From the NCBI GenBank assembly GCA_029779435.1, contig JAKPAM010000047.1, positions 25,423-89,422 of the forward strand: a DNA stretch of 64,000 bases, read 5' to 3'. This DNA is from Pseudomonadota bacterium. GTDB taxonomy: Bacteria; Pseudomonadota; Gammaproteobacteria; Burkholderiales; Burkholderiaceae_E. The position numbers and the translations under genes were made by a program. Under the pieces are notes generated by a model. The model made no database searches and was not told the origin of the DNA. It saw only the letters and a list, made by a program, of their open reading frames with translations. Below are positions 45,029 to 52,610 of this stretch, in pieces; within the stretch, counting starts at the first letter, position 1, and the number at the start of each line of letters is the position of its first letter.

Positions 45029-45904
45029 GTGTCGTCCGCCCAGGCCCTGCGGGCTTTTCTGCATGCGCACCGGCGCGTGGTGGTGATCACCGGCGCCGGT
45101 TGCAGCACGGCATCCGGCATCCCGGACTATCGCGACGCGGCGGGCGCGTGGAAGCGCAAGCCGCCGGTCACTTACCAGGCTTTCACCGGCGACGATCGCG
45201 TGCGGCGGCGCTATTGGGCGCGCAGCCTGGTCGGCTGGCCTTCCTTCGGCAGCGCACGGCCCAATGCCGCGCACCACGCGCTGGCCGCGCTCGAACGGGG
45301 CGAATCTCCTGGTGATTCTGTCCATGACTCCCTTGATGGCCCGCCAAGCGGGCCGCTAAGCGGCCTGATCACGCAGAACGTCGATAGGCTGCACCAGCGT
45401 GCCGGCAGCCGGCGCGTCATCGACCTGCATGGCCGGCTCGACCAGATCGTCTGCCTGGGTTGCGGCCACCGCCTGATGCGCGCGTCGTTCCAGCAGGCGC
45501 TGGCGGCCGCGAACGCGGACTGGGCGGCACGCTGGATCACCGGTGCGGCGGCGATCGCACCCGATGGCGATGCCGACCTGCACGACGTCGTGTTCGACGA
45601 TTTCCACGTGCCCGCCTGCCGGCGTTGCGGTGGCGTGCTCAAGCCCGACGTCGTGTTCTTCGGCGAGAGCGTGCCGGCCGAACGCGTTCGCGAGGCGCGT
45701 GCGTGGATCGACGGCGCCGACGCGTTGCTGGTCGTCGGCTCGTCGCTGGCCGTGTATTCGGGCTATCGGTTCGTGCGGCAGGCGGCCGAGCGCGGCATCC
45801 CCGTGGCCGCCGTCAATCTCGGCATTACCCGCGCGGACCCGCTGCTGTCGCTGAAGATCGATGCGCGCTGCGAACAGGTGTTTACCGAACTGGCCGCCTG
45901 CTGA
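45029..45904 (+). CDS. NAD-dependent protein deacylase, sirtuin (class II-like)
   Basis: A 291-residue sirtuin from a GTG 25 bp after pckG. NAD-binding GAGCSTASGIPDYR, TQNVDRLH and catalytic His134 in DLHGR are present. The zinc site is Cys142/Cys145 and Cys197/Cys200. It is larger than bacterial CobB (about 235-275) because of extra loops. One, near residues 91-110, is coded by DNA containing two adjacent palindromes (45338-45365), which hints at an in-frame insertion. Its 3' end overlaps the convergent pdxA by 23 bp. Sirtuins of this type remove acyl groups from lysines; the preferred acyl group is not predictable here. Confidence 0.9.
   Translation: MSSAQALRAFLHAHRRVVVITGAGCSTASGIPDYRDAAGAWKRKPPVTYQAFTGDDRVRRRYWARSLVGWPSFGSARPNAAHHALAALERGESPGDSVHDSLDGPPSGPLSGLITQNVDRLHQRAGSRRVIDLHGRLDQIVCLGCGHRLMRASFQQALAAANADWAARWITGAAAIAPDGDADLHDVVFDDFHVPACRRCGGVLKPDVVFFGESVPAERVREARAWIDGADALLVVGSSLAVYSGYRFVRQAAERGIPVAAVNLGITRADPLLSLKIDARCEQVFTELAAC
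45338..45365. repeat. Two nested palindromes inside the sirtuin frame
   Basis: GGCCCGC-CAA-GCGGGCC (45338-45354) overlaps GGCCGC-TAA-GCGGCC (45351-45365). The sequence stays in frame and encodes part of a Gly/Pro/Ser loop. Such palindromes look like REP-type inserts tolerated in a surface loop. Confidence 0.5.
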
Positions 45905-46874
45905 ACAGGTCGGCTTGGCGGATCGCTTCGATCAGGCTCGACGGGTCGGCAATGCCACGGCCCGCAATGTCATAAGCGGTGCCGTGGTCCGGGCTCGTGC
46001 GGATGAACGGCAGCCCCAGCGTGGTATTGACGCCCTGGTCGAGCCCCAGGTACTTGACCGGAATCAGGCCCTGGTCGTGGTACATCGCGACCACGACATC
46101 GAACTCGGCCAGTCCGCGTGCGCGCATGAACACCGTATCGGGCGCGATCGGGCCGCGCACGTCGATGCCCTGCGCGCGCGCCGCCGCGATGGCCGGCGCG
46201 ATCACGTCGATTTCTTCGCGGCCGAACAGCCCGCCTTCGCCGGCATGCGGGTTCAGTCCCGCGACCGCGATGCGGGGCGCGTGCGGCAGGCCGATGCGGC
46301 GCAGCGACGTATCGGTGATACGAATCGTGTCGAGAACGTTGCCGAACGTTACGGCTGCCAAGGCGTCGCGCAGCGACACGTGGATCGAGACGAGCACGGT
46401 TCGCAGCTCATGGTTGGCCAGCATCATGCGCACCGGCACATCGCCGGCCAGCTCGGCGAGCAACTCGGTATGGCCGGGATATTGATGGCCGGCAGCCTGC
46501 ATCGCGGCCTTGGAGATCGGGGCGGTCACCAGCGCCCGCGCGCGACCATCCAGGCACGTGCGGGTGGCGGCGACGATGCAGCGGAACGCCACGTCGCCGC
46601 TGCCCGCGCTGTCCATGCCGATGGGTAGGGCGCCGGGTGGGTTGGTGACCAGGTCGGCGATCGGTTCCACACGGGGCGGCATCGGCAGACCCAGTCGGGC
46701 GGCCTCTCGGCCCAGGCACGCCGGGTCGCCATGGACGACCAGATCGAGGCCTGCGTGCTCGTTGCCGGCGAGCGCCGCGACCGCCTTGACGACGATCTCG
46801 GGTCCGATCCCCGCCGGGTCACCCATCGACACTGCGATCGGTGCCAGTGGTTGCAACATCTCGATACCGTTCAT
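45882..46874 (-). CDS. pdxA: 4-hydroxythreonine-4-phosphate dehydrogenase (pyridoxal phosphate biosynthesis)
   Basis: A 330-residue NAD-dependent dehydrogenase of the PdxA family: SMGDPAGIGPEIVVKA at the start, the metal ligand region GHTELLAEL, then AGLNPHAGEGGLFG and AMYHDQGLIPVKYLG, and TSPDHGTAYDIAG. It makes the 3-amino-2-oxopropyl phosphate precursor of vitamin B6. Some paralogues act on four-carbon sugar acids instead, but no such genes are near. The last 23 bp overlap the convergent sirtuin gene. Confidence 0.93.
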   Translation of the reverse strand: MNGIEMLQPLAPIAVSMGDPAGIGPEIVVKAVAALAGNEHAGLDLVVHGDPACLGREAARLGLPMPPRVEPIADLVTNPPGALPIGMDSAGSGDVAFRCIVAATRTCLDGRARALVTAPISKAAMQAAGHQYPGHTELLAELAGDVPVRMMLANHELRTVLVSIHVSLRDALAAVTFGNVLDTIRITDTSLRRIGLPHAPRIAVAGLNPHAGEGGLFGREEIDVIAPAIAAARAQGIDVRGPIAPDTVFMRARGLAEFDVVVAMYHDQGLIPVKYLGLDQGVNTTLGLPFIRTSPDHGTAYDIAGRGIADPSSLIEAIRQADLFSRRPVR

Positions 46875-46963
46875 ACTCGCTTATCTCGCATCGGTCTGGG
46901 AAATTTTGGCAGTTGGCGGCGGATCGGCGAAGGTAGGCCATCTGCTGTTCCCACCGAGTGATC

Positions 46964-47329
46964 ATGCACGCTACCGCACGCGCCTCTTTCGAGGCGGTCC
47001 GTCAATCCGTCTCTCCGCAAATGCCCGCCGAGCAGGCGGTCGACCTGCAGCACCATCTGCTGGAGGTCTTCGTGCGCGTCAGTGTCGAGGCGGCGTCGCA
47101 GATTCGCCGGGGCACGATGAGCGGTGACGGCCAGGCGGTGCGCGTGGCCGCGCGGATGCTGCGCGACGCGGCGCGTTCGACCGGCGCGTTGGTGCTGGCC
47201 GACGTCTGTGATCGGCTGGTGTCGGCCCGGCCGGATCGGCTGATCAGCACGGCGTGCCAATGGAGCGATCTGATCGATCGGCTGGTCGAGGAAGTCTGCG
47301 AGGACTTCGCGCTGGCGGACGCCCATTGA
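46964..47329 (+). CDS. Small helical protein, possibly HPt-like without the phosphate-accepting His
   Basis: A 121-residue, mostly helical protein from the ATG at 46964 (a GTG lies two codons upstream). The centre reads VAARMLRDAARSTGALVLADVCDRL, which parallels the HPt pattern A-H-x-L-K-G-A-A-x-x-x-G-A but with Arg in place of the phosphorylated His. If the likeness is real it would be a non-phosphorylatable relative. No two-component genes are nearby. It is divergent from pdxA. Confidence 0.5.
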   Translation: MHATARASFEAVRQSVSPQMPAEQAVDLQHHLLEVFVRVSVEAASQIRRGTMSGDGQAVRVAARMLRDAARSTGALVLADVCDRLVSARPDRLISTACQWSDLIDRLVEEVCEDFALADAH

Positions 47330-47597
47330 TGGCCATGGGCTGGAGCGCAGACGTCGGTTGAGGACGAAATCGAGGTCGAGGTCGAGCGAAGCGTACCTGC
47401 TCTGGCACCGAAGGTGCCCTTGTCCGATGGCGAGAATGCTCCCGCCTGCGGTTGGAAGTGGCTCACGATTCTTCGCTGAATTCCCTGCTGAATGCGGTTT
47501 GTCGCCTTCATATCGGCTTCTCGACGCCTCGGGCCAGGTGTAGACATTCGAAGGGAGTGCGCGGAGAAGGGATGCGCCCACCCGGGGTTCTTGCCTC

Positions 47598-48428
47598 TCA
47601 CTCCGGATCCCGCATGCCCAGCCGCGCCGAGATCTGTCTCGCCAGGGACAGGATCGCGCCGGCCACGTCGGACGCCCGTTCGGGCGTGACGGTCGCCTTG
47701 ATCAGGCTCGTCGCCACCGCGGCCGATGCCCAGGCCGGTTGTCCGGCATGGCGGATGGCCGCCGCGAAGCAGTGCATTCCTTCGGCCGTTTCTTCATCGT
47801 CGATCGCATAACCCCGCTCGCGAATGTCTCGCAATTGCGTGAGCAACGCATCCACGGTGGCGACGCTGTGCGCCGTCAAGCGCCGCAGCCCGCCGTTCGC
47901 CATCAGCGCGATCACTTGTTCGTCGGGCAGCGTCGCGAGCATCGCCTTGCCGCTCGACGTGCAGCATGCCGGTAGCCGCCCGCCGACGCGAAAGTTGACG
48001 GCCAACGGCGTATTGCCCGGCTGGCACGCCAGGTAGACGACGTCGCTCCCGTCCAGGACCGCGAGCATCAGCGCCTCGCGGCGCAGCAGGCTCGGCGGCT
48101 GCGGGGACAGCGTTTGGAACGCATGGATCAACGCCGACGGCGCGCCCAGACCGCCGGCCCATTGCAGGACCCGCGGTCCGAGGGCATGGCGGCCGTCGGG
48201 GGTGCGGACCAGCACGCCCAGCGTCGTCAACGTCAGCAACAGACCGTGGAGGCTACTCTTGGGGACGTGCAGCGCGTCGGTCAATTCGGCCAAGCCGGCC
48301 GGACGATCCTCGGCGGCGAGATGGTCGATCAGCCGTATCGCGCGTTCGACCGCTGGGACGAGCCGTGGCGCTGGCCGTTCGTCCGAGTCCCGGTATGTCT
48401 CTGCGGCAGGCGTGTCGTGGGGGCTCAT
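47598..48428 (-). CDS. IclR family transcriptional regulator
   Basis: A 276-residue regulator: an N-terminal winged helix (ERAIRLIDHLAAEDRPAGLAE, VPKSSLHGLLLTL) and a C-terminal IclR ligand domain with VNFRVGGRLPACCTSSGKAML and DDEETAEGMHCFAA. Divergent from the gabD-type gene, which it most likely controls; palindromes at 48567-48599 are good candidate operator sites. The effector could be a semialdehyde or dicarboxylate, by inference from the neighbour. Confidence 0.92.
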   Translation of the reverse strand: MSPHDTPAAETYRDSDERPAPRLVPAVERAIRLIDHLAAEDRPAGLAELTDALHVPKSSLHGLLLTLTTLGVLVRTPDGRHALGPRVLQWAGGLGAPSALIHAFQTLSPQPPSLLRREALMLAVLDGSDVVYLACQPGNTPLAVNFRVGGRLPACCTSSGKAMLATLPDEQVIALMANGGLRRLTAHSVATVDALLTQLRDIRERGYAIDDEETAEGMHCFAAAIRHAGQPAWASAAVATSLIKATVTPERASDVAGAILSLARQISARLGMRDPE

Positions 48429-48516
48429 CTCGTTGTCGAGGGGCGGGTAGCGATCCGTCTGGAAGGGCTTCTTATCGTGGCGCAGGGAGGAACGCGCGAT
48501 CCCGCGGCGCCTCGCA

Positions 48517-48546
48517 TTGACAGGGTCATGCCCGGATTCTTAGACT
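48517..48546 (+). promoter_or_regulatory. Sigma-70 promoter for the succinate-semialdehyde dehydrogenase gene
   Basis: A perfect -35 TTGACA (48517-48522) and a -10 TAGACT (48541-48546) with an 18-bp spacer. Transcription would begin near 48553, just ahead of the palindromes at 48567-48599, leaving a leader of about 125 bases. Confidence 0.55.
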
Positions 48547-48566
48547 GGTTCGTGATGATGAACATC

Positions 48567-48599
48567 CGTTCAATAGGTTGAACGATCGATATTTCAACC
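48567..48599. promoter_or_regulatory. Nested palindromic operator candidate for the IclR regulator
   Basis: CGTTCAA-TAGG-TTGAACG (48567-48584) overlaps GGTTGAA (48576) and TTCAACC (48593). The shared TTGAAC-type half-sites and the position just after the predicted start of transcription suit repression by the adjacent IclR protein. Confidence 0.55.
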
Positions 48600-48678
48600 C
48601 ATTCGGCGGTGTAACGCAATAAGGCGCCCGATCCGCGGATCGGCCTGCGCTATCCCAGACGAGAAAGGAAGGCATTCC

Positions 48679-50148
48679 ATGACGATTCAATTGAAGGACG
48701 CGTCACTGTTGAAACGGCAGGGCCACATCGGCGGCCAATGGGTGGATGCGGAGGGCAAAGGGCAGTTCGACGTCACCAATCCGGCCAATGGCGAAATCGT
48801 CGCCCGGATCGCCGACATGGGTGCGGCGGAGACGCGCCGGGCGATCGATGCGGCCAACCAGGCGTTGCCTGGGTGGCGCGGCAAGACCGCCAAGGAGCGT
48901 TCGGCGATCCTGCGCCGGTGGTACGAGCTGCTGATCGCCAACACCGATGATCTCGCGATGCTGATGACGATCGAGCAGGGCAAGCCGCTCGCCGAGGCGA
49001 AAGGCGAGGTGGCCTATGGCGCCGCTTTCGTCGAGTGGTTCGCCGAGGAGGGCAAGCGCGCCTATGGGGATTGGATTCCGACGGTAGCGAACGACCGGCG
49101 GATCCTGTCGATCAAGCAGCCGGTTGGCGTCTGCGCGGCGATCACGCCGTGGAACTTCCCGCTGGCGATGATCACCCGCAAGATGGCGCCGGGTCTGGCG
49201 GTCGGCTGCACGTTCGTGCTGAAGCCGGCCGAGGCGACACCGCTGACGGCGCTGGCGGCCGTCGCGCTGGCCGAGCAGGCGGGGATGCCGGCGGGTGTCA
49301 TCAATATCATCATTGGCAGCGGCGACAAGTCTCCTGAGATCGGGCTCGAAATGTGTACGAACCCGGTCGTGCGCAAGGTGACGTTCACCGGATCCACCGA
49401 GGTCGGGCGGATCCTGCTGCGGCAGTCGGCCGATACCGTGAAGAAGGTGTCGATGGAACTGGGCGGCAACGCGCCATTCCTGGTGTTCGACGATGCGGAC
49501 CTGGATGCGGCGGTCGAAGGGGCGCTAGCCAGCAAGTATCGCAACGCCGGGCAAACCTGCGTCTGCGCGAACCGCATCTATGTGCAGGATAGCGTCTACG
49601 ACGAGTTCGCGAAGCGCTTTGCGGACAAGGTCTCGAAAATGAAGGTCGGCCCCGGGATCGAGGCCGACGTCCAGATTGGCCCGTTGATTGAACCGGCGGC
49701 GGTCGAGAAAGTCGAAAGCCACGTTGCGGATGCGCTGGCTCATGGGGCCAAGGTCAGGCTCGGCGGCAAGCGGCATGCACTGGGTGGGCTGTTCTTCGAA
49801 CCCACGGTGCTGACCGAGGTGACGCCTGCGATGCGCATCGCCAGGGAGGAGACCTTCGGGCCGGTGGCGCCGCTGTTCCGGTTCAAGACCGAGGCGGAGG
49901 CGATCGAGCTGGCCAATGCGACCGAGTTCGGGCTCGCCTCTTACTTCTACTCGCGCGATATCGGACGCGTGTTCCGCGTGGCGGAGGCCATCGAATCGGG
50001 TATGGTCGGCGTCAATGTCGGCATCATGGCCAACGAGGTCGCTCCGTTTGGCGGGGTCAAGCAATCTGGCTTGGGTCGTGAAGGATCCAGGTACGGAATC
50101 GATGATTTCCTCGAGATCAAGTACATCTGTCTCGGCGGCATGCAATAA
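48679..50148 (+). CDS. gabD: Succinate-semialdehyde dehydrogenase, NAD(P)+ (GabD type)
   Basis: A 489-residue aldehyde dehydrogenase with ITPWNFPLAMITRK, FTGSTEVGR, Glu260 in ELGGNAP and Cys294 in GQTCVCANR. The close second Cys (CVC) and SKYRNAGQTCVCANRIYVQ block are typical of GabD, which oxidises succinate semialdehyde to succinate in GABA or related breakdown. No gabT is adjacent. GAAAGGAAGG lies before the ATG. Regulation by the divergent IclR gene is likely. A related function such as glutarate-semialdehyde oxidation is possible. Confidence 0.9.
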   Translation: MTIQLKDASLLKRQGHIGGQWVDAEGKGQFDVTNPANGEIVARIADMGAAETRRAIDAANQALPGWRGKTAKERSAILRRWYELLIANTDDLAMLMTIEQGKPLAEAKGEVAYGAAFVEWFAEEGKRAYGDWIPTVANDRRILSIKQPVGVCAAITPWNFPLAMITRKMAPGLAVGCTFVLKPAEATPLTALAAVALAEQAGMPAGVINIIIGSGDKSPEIGLEMCTNPVVRKVTFTGSTEVGRILLRQSADTVKKVSMELGGNAPFLVFDDADLDAAVEGALASKYRNAGQTCVCANRIYVQDSVYDEFAKRFADKVSKMKVGPGIEADVQIGPLIEPAAVEKVESHVADALAHGAKVRLGGKRHALGGLFFEPTVLTEVTPAMRIAREETFGPVAPLFRFKTEAEAIELANATEFGLASYFYSRDIGRVFRVAEAIESGMVGVNVGIMANEVAPFGGVKQSGLGREGSRYGIDDFLEIKYICLGGMQ

Positions 50149-50425
50149 GGCCGTTTGGATTGAGCGGGACGCTGATCGCGTTCCCGTGGATTCGATGAGT
50201 TGGTGCGCTGCCGATTGTTTCGATGTTCGTCCCGCAACCGTCGTTATTGGCAGCCGAATCGAAGCCGGCCGCATCGTCAGGCGAAAGCGACAGCCGAATT
50301 TCATTGAGGCCGGGTGACCAGACAGTTGTGTCGCCGGCCGGGGCGCTGCGCGGAGTTCTGTCGCGATGGTGCGCCGGAGATGGCCAACGGGAAAAATTGA
50401 GGCTTAGCCTGAAGGGGTACCGGAT

Positions 50426-50702
50426 GTGCTTTGGGGGCGTCGTTCGGTGCCTGAGCCGATAGCAGTGGAGCGCCTTGCCGTCTGGACGAGCTTGAGCGAG
50501 TTTTTTGGACACCGGGTTATCGGATAGCGATCTGCGCCGGATCGCCGGCGCGCTTCGCGCGTCGCCATTTGATCCTGCTGAAGTCGAGCGCATATTGCGG
50601 GACGAAGTCATGCCTGCGTTCGGCCTCAACCTCGCTTCGATCGCTGGAGACTGGATACCGTGGACCGAGGGCAGTATTCGCATGATCATGGAGCGCTCGT
50701 GA
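50426..50702 (+). pseudogene. Frameshifted DUF7079-like gene
   Basis: A frame from GTG 50426 (after GAAGGGG, a strong Shine-Dalgarno) encodes ERLAVWTSLSEF, then is lost in the run of six T at 50501-50506. The +1 frame continues LDTGLSDSDLRRIAGALR and DEVMPAFGLNLASIAGDW to the stop at 50702. Removing one T joins the two parts as SLSEFLDTGLSD, the order I recall for DUF7079 proteins. It is either a recent pseudogene, a phase-variable tract or a sequencing error. The family function is unknown. Confidence 0.55.
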
Positions 50703-50988
50703 CATAGACACCGTGTTAGCCGATGGCTCGCGCGTGTCGCTGCCTTTTTCCGTTGGCGTGTGATTCGGTCTGATTGGCGGCGCATAAGGGCCATGCTGCA
50801 GTGATCGTGGCCATCGCGGCCTGAGGAGCATGACGCGTATGGCAACGATAACTGGATTGCTTCCGCGATCGCGTGATCGCACGGGGGAAGCGGCTTCCGG
50901 GGTGTCAGAGAGCTTCAGGCGCGCTCTGAATGGGTTGTGCTGTCTTATGCGCCGTCTTCGGTAGCCCATGGGCCAGAGCATAGGAATC

Positions 50989-51004
50989 GGTTTCACGTGA
51001 AACA
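50989..51004. other. parS: parS centromere site (15/16 match)
   Basis: GGTTTCACGTGAAACA matches the ParB-binding consensus TGTTTCACGTGAAACA at 15 of 16 bases, with an intact 14-bp palindrome GTTTCACGTGAAAC. It should nucleate ParB for chromosome segregation together with the parAB genes 4-6 kb away. Confidence 0.9.
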
Positions 51005-51332
51005 ACGAGCTTGGAAGCGCAGATGTAACGGCAACGGAGTACGTCCGGCTAGCGTGCAAGCGAGGTGAGGCCGTGTGACTACGGCATTCGAGCTTGTGCC
51101 GCTCGCCGCGATATGGGGGAGATAGGCCGCTACAGCTATATCAGTCGATTGCAGGCGCTCTGACCATCGCGTTATGTGAAGTGATTCTTCTCCAGGATTC
51201 CATCACCGGAGGGTGATTGCTTTCATCAGCTAAGGCAAGAATGCCTGCTTGGCGTGGGTGCGATATGGACGATTTCGTGAGGAGATTGAAGGCAGATCGG
51301 GCTCACTGGGAGAATGAGGCGTCGGCCTGGGT

Positions 51333-51348
51333 TGTTTCACGTGAAACA
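51333..51348. other. parS: parS centromere site (perfect)
   Basis: TGTTTCACGTGAAACA is identical to the 16-bp parS consensus. It is the middle one of three sites within about 550 bp. Confidence 0.95.
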
Positions 51349-51515
51349 GCGTGCGTAGTAGCTCGGCAGAGGATTTTTCCTGAATGTCGGTAGCGACTGC
51401 GCTGGAGATCAGGCTGACTCGGTCTTGTCAGTTTGGTCGGTCCGGGCGGCAGGTAGGAACTATTGGATAGGCCGAGATTGAACGCTCTGAGCGATTCGCT
51501 ACAGCGCCAACGTGC

Positions 51516-51531
51516 CGTTTCACGTGAAACT
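51516..51531. other. parS: parS centromere site (14/16 match)
   Basis: CGTTTCACGTGAAACT keeps the 14-bp palindromic core and differs from the consensus only at both outer bases. Confidence 0.85.
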
Positions 51532-51829
51532 ATCGAGTAGGAAGCTCAGCCCGTGCTGTGGTGGTAGCCGCGAAAGACACACGCCCTGTCTCGGCACAGG
51601 CCCCGCCGTGGAGGCAATATCAAGGCAAAGGAGGGCGATGAGGGCGCATGAGAATGGCGATAAACAACAAAAATCGAACCCCGTCGCAGCGGCGCGGTGA
51701 AGAGGACGCCTGAATAGCCCGCACGATCTCCCCCAGGATAGCTGGAACGCGAGTGTCCTCCAGCTCCATATCGATGCTCAGCACGGACACCGCGCCAGAT
51801 CGAAAGGGCAACGGCAATGAGTATGCCGA

Positions 51830-52102
51830 TCAAGGCCTGCGGTTGGCGCGAAAGCGGCGCCATCCCAAGCGGACCGCTATGAAGAGTCCGCCGCTTCCCA
51901 CCAGCAGTGCGGGAAGCACGATCTCCAAAAACACTGGAAGATCCGTGTTCGCCGTGTTGCCGATCTGCCGAAGGGTGCCGATGAACAATCCATAGAGGCA
52001 CCAGGCGACTGCTGCCACCCCGACCCACGGCTGTGCACGAGGCCAACGCTCGGCGCGCCAAATGAGGAGAATGGAAATGGGAACGGCAAACCAGAAGAGC
52101 AT
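51830..52102 (-). CDS. Possible small membrane protein, 90 residues
   Basis: From the ATG at 52102 a frame of 90 residues encodes three hydrophobic segments (LFWFAVPISILLIW, VGVAAVAWCLYGLFIG, VLPALLVGSGGLFIAV) and ends in a basic tail RLGWRRFRANRRP. The positive-inside pattern and length look like a real inner-membrane protein, but no family is recognised and no good Shine-Dalgarno precedes the start; a TTG at 52129 is an alternative. It is the most gene-like frame in the parS region. Confidence 0.5.
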   Translation of the reverse strand: MLFWFAVPISILLIWRAERWPRAQPWVGVAAVAWCLYGLFIGTLRQIGNTANTDLPVFLEIVLPALLVGSGGLFIAVRLGWRRFRANRRP

Positions 52103-52610
52103 GATGATGGTCGGACGATGAGGTGCCAACCCTAGTGTAGGGCAGTGACAGGCCGGTTGTGCAATTCGGGCAAGCCGCCTGCCTCAGCTGGGTGCAGCGG
52201 TACTTCGAGTCTCTCGGTTCACATGAAAAGAAACCATTCAAATCCATCGCCGTGCCTCAATGCTTGTCGTGGGTCTTGCCATGACACCCATGCTTCGCTG
52301 CACAAGCGCGAATGGGGCTGCGTCCGAGTTCGATCCTGAAACGAACAGGCTTCAAGCCGTCGTGCTCACTGTTCGTCCTCCCCGCATCGAAGCGGGTCGC
52401 ATATAATCAATACTTTCCCGTGGTCGGTCTTTTCGCGCACGTCATCCGCTGCGGATATCGTCGCGCAGGGCTGCGATGGCAGTCAACCGCGATGTCTTCT
52501 TCGTGACCGGCATCTGCGGAGCATTGTTTCCGATCCCGCTGCGCGCCTTCGTCTTCCGTCCCCGATCCTGGTAGTCGGTTGGCGTGTTCCCATGCTCGAG
52601 AGTGCATTCG
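52103..52610. other. Upstream region of mnmG
   Basis: About 500 bp with no convincing gene. It carries the inverted repeat CCCGC-ATCGAA-GCGGG (52381-52396), right before a TATAAT at 52402-52407. A small palindrome ATCCGC-T-GCGGAT lies near 52443-52455. These are probably the promoter and leader of the mnmG-rsmG-parA-parB unit. Confidence 0.4.
52402..52407 (+). promoter_or_regulatory. Candidate -10 element for the mnmG-rsmG-parAB operon
   Basis: A perfect TATAAT with no good -35 at 16-19 bp, preceded by a 5-bp inverted repeat that could bind an activator. It would give a leader of about 195 bases before the mnmG start. Confidence 0.35.

Larger units (their letters stand above)
50703..51829. 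other. Gene-poor, lower-GC region containing parS sites
   Basis: About 1.1 kb clearly less G+C-rich than the rest. It holds three parS sites. Only very short frames occur: one of 41 codons at 50839-50964 after GAGGAG, one of 42 codons at 51265-51393 that contains a parS, and a 65-codon minus frame at 51620-51817; none resembles a family I know. No TTATNCACA-type DnaA box was seen by eye, so there is no direct sign of oriC itself. Confidence 0.5.

Noticed and set aside
51546..52247. 233-codon minus-strand frame in the parS region
   Set aside because: Ser/Arg/His-rich with no domain; the overlapping 90-residue membrane frame is more gene-like.
52475..52573. 32-codon frame ahead of mnmG as a leader peptide
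   Set aside because: No Shine-Dalgarno and no attenuator-like hairpin with a T-run after it.
50149..52610. Replication origin (oriC)
   Set aside because: Low GC and parS fit, but no DnaA boxes, AT-rich unwinding element, dnaA or dnaN were seen.
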